NCBI GenBank assembly: GCA_022559845.1
Contig: CM040117.1
Coordinates: 77,351,731-77,415,730, forward strand
Direction of reading: 5' to 3'
From: Amorphophallus konjac
Lineage: Eukaryota; Streptophyta; Magnoliopsida; Alismatales; Araceae
Length of the DNA: 64,000 nt
Of the stretch, positions 45,967 through 54,956 are shown in pieces (the first letter of the stretch is position 1; each line of letters starts with the position of its first letter). Both the position numbers and the translations under genes were made by a program. The notes beneath the pieces were generated by a model, which was given only the letters and a program-made list of their open reading frames with translations, was not told the origin of the DNA and did not search any database.

Positions 45967-47450
45967 GGATTGGAAAGTAAGGGATCTACATCTCTCACCA
46001 TCACATCTAGCCATAGCCTTTGCGACACGTCCTCCTCCCGTTAATCTCGCACCCACTCTACTATGTGGAGTGGTCAAGTCGGAGACGTGCTTTATTGACT
46101 TTCTCTCTCTTGTTGGTCCAAAGATTCGTTATGTTTATTGTCCCGTTGTGGCCACCTTTCGCATAACACACACATTGAGGGGACATTTCTGCGAGAAATC
46201 TGGCTCCGTAACTCACGTTGCCATCATGGGTCGATTCCTTTTGAAATAAATGAACATTGGGTCCCACTCCTTGTGTTAATTCCTGGCTTCTGATATGATT
46301 TCTTGTTTTAGTATATTTATTTTTCAGTTGTCAGGCCAAGCTGCACCGACGCCCTCGTCATTTTACCCCGCCACTAGGTTGTATCCTTCCATCTCAACTA
46401 TATTCTCTGTTTCATTGTTCTCTGATCTTTCTCATGCTTATGCCATTGAGGACAATGTCATTTAAGTTGGGGGGTGAGGGAATCACAAAAACAAAAATTT
46501 TCAAAATTTTCAAATTTTCATGACTTTTCCAACTTTTTGCCGACCTCTTGCCTTTATATTGCAACAATACATCCCCCGAGTTGATGTTTCTTGATTCATG
46601 TCTCATGAAAAGTAATTCTAGAATGGAAATGACTAAAGACTCGGATGATGGATAATTTATTTACTCTAGCCATGGAAAACTGATTTAAAGAATCTCTTTC
46701 AAAGTTCATATGCACTTTCAAAGAAAAATAAAATCACGTTGCACGCTAATGAAACAAGAAGGACAAGCCTTCTGTTATTTGAGACAAACTGTCTGATATT
46801 CTGCATTTTCTGAAGAAGAAATATGTTAGAAGCTTTCTGCCATAGAAAAGTATGAGAAAAAAATAAAGCACCATGAGAAATGCTCCGATTCTGAGTAACC
46901 GGGCCTACTTCACCTAAGACGTGTTGAGGTTCGCGTCAAAAGGAAAAGGGAACTTGGATCTGTGGAACCGGGCCTACTTCACCTAAGACGTATTGAGCTT
47001 CGCGTAAAACAGTGAAGGGTAGTGCAGCATCATGTGTGTAAAGAAAAAAAAGGGGAAAAAGAAAGTAGAAAAGAAAAAGATATATATATATATAGTGATC
47101 CCAAATGGGACAAAAGCAATAAGGCAGACAAAAAGCTAGTGTGCTTAAAGCTCTGATTAAGAAGTGCAGAATTGAAAGGCATTTGTTCTGAATAGCAAAT
47201 GGGGGACGCAATTGTCTCTATTGTGAATTTAGTATTCCACACGCACAAGTGCTACTGAATTTTGATTAGAATTCTTGATCATGTACCTGAATTTCCGATA
47301 TAAGGCTAGTCTGTAGTAATTACTCCAGATTCCTGATCTTTAGTTAATTCTAAGAAAGATGATCTGGAAATGAAGCATGAATATCTTTAAACTCTTGTTA
47401 GTCCGAAATTTTTCATTATGTGCATTGCTAAGGGACTAGCAATGAGTAAG
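45967..47450 (+). other. 3' untranslated region of the Athila-like element
   Basis: No gene. It holds an Athila-type internal block (CATTGAGGACAATGTC then AAGTTGGGGGG, about 46446-46477). It also holds a 44-bp direct repeat starting ACCGGGCCTACTTCACCTAA at about 46899 and 46967, and a short TA run near 47080. Confidence 0.65.
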
Positions 47451-47460
47451 TTGGGGGGTG
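47450..47460 (+). promoter_or_regulatory. Polypurine tract of the Athila-like element
   Basis: GTTGGGGGGTG directly before the 3' LTR start TGATAAGTG. Confidence 0.8.
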
Positions 47461-49539
47461 TGATAAGTGTGTATTTTTCCTTGTTAATTCATCATTATTC
47501 ACATATTTATGAGCTTAAATTATGATCAATATACACTTCTCACAATTATTATTGATTTTGTATCAAACGTTTACTTTTCTGAAATTAAATAAATTTTTAT
47601 GATAATTTTTATGTATTTATGTAGGCACGCAGTTCGAGGAAAGCTCCAAGAAAAAGAAAAAAAAGAATAATAATATATATGTTCAACTGGGCCAAAAGCC
47701 CAGAAACTTGTTCAAAATGATAAGAAAAAAAATTAGAAAAAAAAATAAAATTATTTGATATTTTTTAGAATTTTATAACTATATACTAGATATATATATA
47801 GATATAGATATATATATATTATAAAAAAAACAAAAAAATGTTTAAACCGCCCCTCCCCCTTTCCCGCCTTCGCCCCGCCCGCGCCATTGGCACGGGCGAC
47901 GAGGTCGGCGGGCGAAGGAGGAGGGGGGCTCGTGGTCGGCAGCCCGGCGGGGACACGCAGCAGGCAGGGCGCGGGCTCGGGTCAAACGCGGCTCAGCCGC
48001 GATGGTGGTCAAACGCACGCGGGCGCAACGCGCCCCGCGGCGACACGCGGCGGTCTGCGGAGCGGACGGCGCACGGAGGGCCCACGCACGCGCAACGCGC
48101 TAGAAAGAGGAAAAGCGGCACGCTTGCGGCGCACGAACCACCAGGAGAGAGAAAGAGAGAGAATGGGAGAGAAAAAGGCCAATAAAAAGCCCAGAAAATT
48201 GCAGAAAAAATTCCAGAAAATTACAAAACGTGTGCAGCACATGTCAGCCCATATTTTGGGTCAAAATAGCAGCCATTTGGGTTGTTCACATTGGCCAAGT
48301 GTTCACATGTAAAGGGGTGTTATGTGTTGCCCTATATAAAGGGCCTTCATTTGTAAGTGTGGGGGAGTGAGTTGTTAAGTTGTTAGAGTTAGGAAGCCAA
48401 GGAAGAGATGTTAGGAGTAGATTGCTAAGAGTTCTTTATGTTCTTGAAGTTATTTCATGTTGGCCTTAGTTTGGTTTCATAAGGTGTTATTTGTAAGTTC
48501 ATTTGACGCAAAAGTTGAAAGTTGAATTTGTTTTAATGAAAGTTTGGTTTGAGCATTCAGTCTATTCTTGGTCCAATTACTTGTTGTTGTGATTTCCATT
48601 TCAAATTCTTGTCTTCACAAAAGTTATTCGTTTTCAAGTGTTCTTCAACTTCTTTGTTTATCATTTCTTCAAATTCTTCCTAATTCATAGAGTTAATATC
48701 AATTTTCTTAAGTGCTATTTTACATAATTACTGTTCATCTGTGGTGATACCTTCTGCCATTTCTTCATTTTGAAGTCTTTCTATTCCTCAAATAACTCTG
48801 AGTTTTTCATGAAAGTTGTTACTCTCTGGTAGATCTAACTTTTGTTCTTCTTGCACTTTGTCAAATTCTTCTTAGTTTTAGCTCTAGAATTAATTCTTTA
48901 CGGTTCTATTTTTCTGTCAGTTACTGTTCACTAGCAGCATTAGAGTTTGATTTTTCTAGTTTTTCATTGTCTTCCTCTCATTTTCTGTTTTTGTGTTCTT
49001 CATAAAAGTTCTTTATGTTTCAATTCTCTACAACTTTCATGTTTTCTATTTCTTCAAATTCCATCTAGATTGTGTGTTATTCTTTTTCTTCCAAACCCTT
49101 ATTTCAACAAAATTCTGTTGTATTTTCAAGTTGTGTTTGTTTCTATCTACATCTCTTCGTAAGTCCCTCATACACACCCAAAGCGGTGATCTTCTTCAAA
49201 TCATCTCACGACGTCGACTTCCAAGGCGGAATGATCTTCATCAAAGGCTCGGCAAGGAAACGACGGCGTTCTTCAATTGGCTAATTATTCCTTTACTTTT
49301 ATCTTGTTATTTAAAGTTGCAATTTCAATTTCCTTAGTGATAATCGCACTCCAAAGACAAAATTTACTTTTCCAAACATAAGGGTATTTCCAACTTGAGC
49401 TAAAATCAACTATTCTCTCCCCGTGGGATCGACCCGTATTCACCACTGTACTCGTATTTTCAACATCATTCGAGTGAGTGAGTGCGGTTATAAATTTGTG
49501 TGGCACGGCATTTTTAAACGACGACTGTCGAGCGCATCA
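47461..49539 (+). mobile_element. 3' LTR of the Athila-like element
   Basis: Same length as 38028-40106 and almost identical. TATA box near 48332. Followed by GCTGG. Confidence 0.95.
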
Positions 49540-49544
49540 GCTGG

Positions 49545-50820
49545 CATGCGAAGAAGATGTTTAGAGTCTTCTCGCAAGGGAAGGAGTATAGCTTTTCTGG
49601 TTGCTCACCTTGAGGTGAAGCCTCGTCGCCTTCCAGTGAGTCCTCCTCGTCTTCAAATGAATCTGAAAACTCTTCAGAGAGCAGCCAGTCCCTGAGCGGA
49701 GCCCGGCCAGTGGGTGATACACCCGCCTCCCGTATGTGGGCTAGAGCTAACCCCCTGGCGAATGGGCCGTAGGGAAAAGTGGCCAACTGCTGATCAATGC
49801 TCTCCAGGAACTGCAGCAGACGCCTTTGTTCAGATTGCAACTGTCAGATTTCTCCTCGGATTTTTTGAATAGTTCTCCGCAGTGCTGGACATTCTGGGAG
49901 TGAAGGATGAGCGGCTCTGGGACCGCCATTGGGCTGTTGACTTGAGTGCCCAGTCTCGGAAGCATTGGAGCTTGAGGCCATGGCGACCATATAGACCACA
50001 TTAGCCGACCGGTTCGATCGACTCCAAGCATGAGACTGTGGTGGGTCGATCGCATGGCCCAGCATATTTACCAAGCCCTTTTGAATGAGCTCTTCTGCTA
50101 TATTCTTGAAGACATAGCAGTCCCCGATAGTATGACCCAACCTTCGGTGATACACACAATAGGTAAGATCATCTATTTTGTCCACCTCTGAGGGCTTCCG
50201 TGGATCCGATAGGGTGATGAGTTGCTCTTTTATGCAGATATCAAAGAGCATTTTAGTATGCTCTTTCCTGAAGGAATAAGGCATCTGCATGTTCTCTGCC
50301 AACCGACACGCGCTTGCTTTGCCATCAGGCTTCTTGCCATTACCTTTATATTTTCCTTCTCTTTTTTCTCCATTTGTCGGGGAGAAGTCCATAACATTTA
50401 CCTCCTTGCCGCTAGCCAGACGGTCTTTGGAGGATTTGCCTTTTGCAGGGGCTTGTACCAGGTGGTCAGCTAAGAACATCGCAATCTCCGCCACCACTGT
50501 ATTCAACTGGTCGAAGCCCTTTATATTGGAGCCCAGGAGCTTTTCTCTAACTTTCGTCGAGAGACCCCTACCGCAGATGGTGAACACGTCTTCGGGTGTC
50601 GGAGGGTTATCGCAGCGCATGCTAATGTCCCCCCATCGCTTGATGAAGTCCAACGCTATTTTACCTTTCTTCCGGCGAAGGGCACAGAGCTCCGCCAGGG
50701 AGATTTTGCGTTCGACCATTTGGAAACGGTCGACGAACTTCATCTGCATATCTACCCAATCTGCTACAGAATTGGGTTTAAGCCTGGAGTACCACTGGAA
50801 GGCGGTGCCTGTCAATGACG
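49545..50820 (-). pseudogene. Tat1 gag, core region
   Basis: Gag core on the minus strand: LTGTAFQWYSRLKPNSVADW, MQMKFVDRF, LRRKKGKIALDFIKRW and VREKLLGSNIKGFDQL, then a C-x2-H-x4-H-x4-C motif (CVYHRRLGHTIGDC, about 50157-50116) followed by IAEELIQKGLVNM. It matches the Tat retrotransposon Gag pattern. One in-frame TGA lies at 49846-49844, after which the same frame continues to the Athila target site. The N-terminus is cut by the copia LTR at 50821; the missing start is not found elsewhere in the window. Confidence 0.85.
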
Positions 50821-52800
50821 TGTTGAGTTATGATTCTGATGATTGTTGTGATTGTTAAGTTATGGTTTTGATGATAACTAAACTTAATGTGTGATTAAGT
50901 GATGGTAACTAAACTTGTGGTTGATTGTTCATGCTCCGGTTATCTATGTATGGCTGAGATGTCAAATGGCAACGGTTACATGGTCTTGATCCTTGGTTTG
51001 CATATGTTTATTTTACAAGAGGCAAGAGGTTTCATAACCTCTTTAATGTAAGCAAGCATGGTATTAACCATGACTATCTTGCTTGTAGGATTAAACTCAT
51101 GGCAGTCACATGGTGAACCAAACGTGTGGATAAGCACCTTGCTCCTCTACAATCCAACAGGTGGTATATGTCATTTACTGTCAAGCACTATTGGTGAGAT
51201 TCTTACCTTGTCTTAGCATCGATCTCACCATGTGTATCTCATATACCTCTCCTTAATACACCTCATCCATGCCTCGATCTTGTGGATATGATTCTCTGGG
51301 CTAAACTCTTCATTTTTCAGGTTTTTGATAGTCCGGTCGACCTCCGACATGACTCCGGTCGACCTGAAATAACAGAATGCAACCTTCCACAGTCTGTCAC
51401 AGTGGCGGTCAACCTCCCCTCCAATCACGGTCTATCGAAAAACCAAGGGACCGGCCTCCTGCAAGTTTCTCAGTGGCGGTCGACCGCCAACCCCTGCAGG
51501 TCGACCGCCAGTCCCGAGCTGCCCAACATTGTTGACTTTTTCTCACTTCAAGGAAAGCCCTTCCTCTTGATATTGTTTAATCCCAAAGCCACCAAACTCT
51601 CTAGAATTTATTGATCTGGTCTAGGGCTTGTCCATAGACCTTCCAAGGGTTATAAAACATCCTATTAGAGTCATAACCCTAACCAACCAAGAGGGCTTCA
51701 AGGGAGATCAAGGTGGAGGTTGTCCAAGGTGAAAGGAGAGGGTACTGTAGCTCCGTGAACAGTACTTTGTGTAGCAAAATTTCCATCCTTCCTCAACACA
51801 TTGAAGGTAAATCTGAAGCCAATATACTTCCATTCAAGTGAAGAGGCAAGCAAGCATTCAAGGAAGATCAAGGAAAGGCTATCCAAGGAGAAAGAAGAAA
51901 AGAAGCAAGCAAGCAAGCACATATTCAAGAAGAGGGTGCTCAACGTGAAAAGATAAAGCTTCCCAAGGTCCATTCAAGCTTAGTTTGAAGCCATTCAAGC
52001 AAAGAAGGAATCAACACAAGATCTGCATCATACACCCAGGGGGAGTCTAAATCAGGAGCATTCTAAACTGTGGTTTATTTGTTTTGATGTCTTGTGCTTT
52101 GAGTTTCAAATTTATGTTTCTTATAAACTGCAAACTCGTGTGTGTGTAGATCGTTGTTGGATTCATGGTCGTGTGTGTGTGTGTCGTATTTGATTCGTGT
52201 GTGTGCGTGGATCTTCCTAGATCTGTGCTTGTGTGTGTGTGGATCTTTTAGATCCGTTCTATCTCGTGTGCGTGGATTGCTGCACTTGTGGCAGTGGGTG
52301 TTTGTGTTGGTGATCCGCTTGTTGGATCGTGTTGGAGACCTCGTCTCCGTGTGTGTGTGTGTGTTGGGGCGCGTCCCCGTGTGTGTGGGCAGGTGTCGTC
52401 CTGCATGTGTGTTTGGAGTGTCGTCTCCGTTTGGGGATTTATCCCCGAGTGAAGTCTCATCGAGTTTGGTGAGCGGTGGACGTAGGATTGCCGTCGTTGC
52501 ATCCGAACCACCTTAAAAATCACTGTGCATTATGTTTTTGTATTATGTGGTTTGGTCCTTTTCTTCTACCTCCATTCTACATGAGTGTTAGTATAATTAT
52601 GATTCCAGATTTATTCTCGTATATCTTGCATAATCTATATCATCATCTAATTAAGTTTGATAAATCTAATTTGTGAACAAATAATTTTGAACCTCTTGGT
52701 TAACATTGTATCACATATTTTGAATAGGCCAAAAGTTTTCGTAAAATTGGTAAACACCCAATTCACCCCCCTCTTGGGTGTCATTGATCGTAGGACTTCA
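50821..52800 (+). mobile_element. 5' LTR of the copia element
   Basis: Begins TGTTGAGTTATG and ends TAGGACTTCA. TATA box TATAAAA at 51651-51657. Five GGTCGACC-type palindromes lie upstream (51335-51506). A GT-rich block (about 52137-52400) and an AAGCAAGCAAGC run (about 51900) lie in the transcribed part. Open frames in the GT block are low complexity. Confidence 0.8.
51335..51506 (+). repeat. Cluster of GGTCGACC palindromes in the copia U3
   Basis: Copies at 51335, 51357, 51407 (GGTCAACC), 51478 and 51499. The fourth extends to the perfect 14-bp palindrome GGCGGTCGACCGCC (51475-51488). They lie 145-320 bp upstream of the TATA box. Confidence 0.8.
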
Positions 52801-52802
52801 AT

Positions 52803-52819
52803 TGGTATCAGGGCAAAGG
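52803..52819 (+). promoter_or_regulatory. Primer binding site of the copia element
   Basis: TGGTATCAGGGCAAAGG, two bases after the LTR end; variant of the tRNA-iMet site common in SIRE-like elements. Confidence 0.75.
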
Positions 52820-52861
52820 CTCTAATTTTATAGATCTAACAATCTAGAGTGATCCAGATCA

Positions 52862-53864
52862 ATGACTACCATTATGTACACTTTGAATTCTCCACCGGTG
52901 TTTAATGGTTGCAATTTTGATTTGTGGTTAGGAAGAATGTTTAGTCTAGTCAATTCATACGACCCTAAGCTATGGAAGCTTATCTCACATGGTCCTTATG
53001 AGTTGCCTAAAGATAAATCTGTCTGGACCGCACATTCCAAGCTTAAACATGATCAAAATTGTTTGGTTCTAAAATTACTTATTGCTGCAGTTGATTCTAA
53101 CCATTTCCCTTTTGTCTCCCATTGCAGATACGTGAAGGATATCTTGGTTGGCTTAACTAAAGTCCGGGAAGAGCATGAAGACCAATGTCTTGTGGCAGGC
53201 ACGAGTGATCAAGGGAGTGATTAGCAAGTTGAATCAAGCTCAAAGGTAAATTTGATTCTGATAATGAAGATGAATTCAGCTATGAGGAGTTCTTGATTGC
53301 ATATGATGAGCTTGCTAATAAATACGAGAAGGTTAAGTCTGAAAATAAAAAATTGAAAAAGAATGTTGGACAAAGTAAATGTGACTCTCCCTGTAAAGAA
53401 TGCTCACACTTGAAGGAATTGATTGATGATCATGTGTTCAACATTAAAATTCACAAAAATCAAATTTCTTCTTTGTGAAATGAAAACAAAGAGCTGAGAG
53501 AGAGAGTAAGTCGTATGAACAATGGTCAAAATGAGTTTGCTCATGATAAAAATCTTGAAATAGAAAATGGGAAACTGAAGGAATTGAATAGAACCATTTC
53601 TGAAAGATTGCCTACTTTTGAAAAAGGGAAATGTGTGAATATTGATGAATCTGAAAAAGTGCATGCTTTGTTGCAAGAAATTGAAAGTCATCAAACCATC
53701 AATGCTACTTTATATGAACAGGTCAACTCCTGTGAAAATAACATGGTTTCCTATGAATTGCACATTGCATCTCTTCAATCTAAAATTCTTGACTTGAATG
53801 ATTCGCTGTCTGGATTTGTAAATGGTCAAGAAAACTTGAATAAATTATTGGGGATGAAGGGGCG
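52862..53864 (+). pseudogene. Copia gag, internally deleted and truncated
   Basis: ATG at 52862. The N-terminal Gag pattern is PPVFNGCNFDLWLGRM and YDPKLWKLISHGPYELP. The frame ends at 53222-53224. A second frame from about 53250 encodes a coiled coil (YDELANKYEKVKSENKKLKK; QSKILDLNDSLSGFVNGQEN) typical of the region after the zinc knuckle in SIRE Gag. The knuckle and much of the core are missing between them, so an internal deletion is likely. A TGA lies at 53476-53478. The frame is cut at 53864 by the Tat2 LTR. Confidence 0.75.
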
Positions 53865-54636
53865 TGATCTCGCACTTGTCCTGAGCTGGGAGGGTGATCA
53901 CCGAATAATGAACTGCAGAGAAAGGGAAACGAATTAGGAGGCCCAGGGATGGTTCCTTAGGGAAAACCCTCCGATGCTTAAGTCAGTAGAGCAATGGTGG
54001 AAGGTATTGAGGGGGGTAGAAAGAGGTGCACGATATCCCCCAACACCAAGATGGTGAAGTGGTTCCTGCTCAGGGAGTTTTAGGCCTGTATTCGCCTTAC
54101 CTGTCGCCGGAGGGAGTCCCTGGTTTATATAGCGAGCTCACCTGATGAGTCCCGTAAGCTGAGGAGTTTCAGGTGAGAGTTACGTCCTCATCATGGGATC
54201 GTTACGTCCTCATCGTGGGATCGTTACGTCCTCATCGTGGGCTCTTCATGGCCTTGAGGGATCATGGCTCCTTTATCCCCCTAAACTCCTGCTCATAAAG
54301 GGCTCTCAACGGCTGCATGGATAAACACTTGTCAGTCGGTCCGAGCATAAGAGGTGCCAGCCCTATCTGGGCGATAGGCATAGCTCAGATGCTGTCATGT
54401 CGGAGTGGGCGCAGAGCGCTCGCCTCTATCCTGATAGAGGGATAACTCAGGCGTGGGTCTTCCTCCGTTCTGATACTCGGTCCTTCCGAGCCTAAGGGCC
54501 GCCAAGGAAGGGTGGGTTCCCGAGTGATCTTTATTGAGCTTTTTACCTAAGTGGGCCCTAGGGGGTTATCACTTGGATGAGCTGAGCCTCCTTTAGTCCT
54601 GATGGGCCTAGTTCGGCTGCTCTTAGTTGGGCTACA
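53865..54636 (-). mobile_element. 3' LTR of Tat2
   Basis: Plus-strand ends TGATCTCGC and GGGCTACA; the left edge is uncertain by about 10 bp. TATA box on the minus strand CGCTATATAAA at 54134-54124. Three 22-bp tandem repeats lie 45-110 bp upstream of it. Confidence 0.65.
54179..54244 (-). repeat. Three 22-bp tandem repeats upstream of the Tat2 TATA box
   Basis: Units at 54179-54200, 54201-54222 and 54223-54244, plus strand GTTACGTCCTCATC then (A/G)TGGG(A/C)TC. Each carries an ACGT core. They differ at two positions only. Confidence 0.85.
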
Positions 54637-54640
54637 GAAA

Positions 54641-54652
54641 TCCCCCTCTCCA
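54641..54652 (-). promoter_or_regulatory. Polypurine tract of Tat2
   Basis: Minus strand GGAGAGGGGGA a few bases from the LTR start TGTAGCCC. Confidence 0.55.
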
Positions 54653-54956
54653 CTTGTCCCCCTCCTACTCCCGAGCTTTAGTAAGCTCGGAAGAGTAGCT
54701 ATTTGGGGTTTCGGACCAGCGTGGCTCAGATGGGTGGAGATCTGACGATGTTAGGAAGCCACGTGTCGTGGTCACCTGGGCCCGTATTAATGATGATCCT
54801 AACGGATTTGAACTGAAGGGGCCCCCTTTCTCGGAGGTCGGATCGACGCGCCGCCTCCCGCGTGGGTTTATAGGCTTTGGGCGCTTGTTGTCATTACAGA
54901 CTCTCTCCGTCTTTAGGGTTTTGGCTCTCCTTCGTTCTTACTTTTGGGGCTCTTCG

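Larger units (their letters stand above)
38028..49539 (+). mobile_element. Young Athila-like Ty3 element without pol, carrying an antisense PMD gene
   Basis: LTRs of 2079 bp each (38028-40106, 47461-49539) are nearly identical: I count about 8 substitutions by eye and no length difference. A tRNA-Asp type primer site, the sequence GCATTGAGGACAATGTCATTTAAGTTGGGGGG (in part, 46446-46477) and a terminal polypurine tract are Athila traits. Inside are one 620-codon sense ORF, a seven-exon antisense gene with a plant mobile domain, and no protease, RT or integrase. Target duplication GCTGG at 38023-38027 and 49540-49544, in Tat1 gag. It must depend on enzymes of another element. Confidence 0.93.
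5750..50820 (-). mobile_element. Tat1: decayed Ty3 Tat-clade retrotransposon with four nested insertions
   Basis: Read on the minus strand, the order is gag (50820 to 37204), gag C-terminus and protease (25959 to 10363), RT, RNase H, second archaeal-type RNase H, integrase and 3' UTR (9775 to 5750). Two RNase H domains mark the Tat lineage (Ogre/Retand group). Four complete elements interrupt it, each flanked by a 5-bp target duplication, and the Tat1 frame resumes across each. Without them about 8.8 kb remain. No LTR of Tat1 is visible: the 5' end is cut by the copia insertion at 50821 and the 3' LTR is missing or unrecognised. Many stop codons make it inactive. Confidence 0.85.
50821..53864 (+). 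mobile_element. Ty1/copia element, SIRE-like, 5' part only
   Basis: A 1980-bp LTR (50821-52800), a primer site and a gag fragment, then an abrupt stop at the Tat2 LTR. Inserted in Tat1 gag; the rest (pol, 3' LTR) would lie beyond Tat2 and outside the window. The LTR end with CCAATTCACCCCCCTCTTGG and the coiled Gag suit the SIRE/Maximus lineage. Confidence 0.8.

Noticed and set aside
52142..52523. Cys/Val/Ser-rich frame at 52142-52516
   Set aside because: Arises from the GT-rich block of the copia LTR; not a signal-peptide protein.
54768..54956. Open frame upstream of the chosen ATG in the Tat2 antisense ORF
   Set aside because: It begins with GTG at 54768 and extends towards the polypurine tract; the first ATG in frame that precedes conserved sequence is at 54957.
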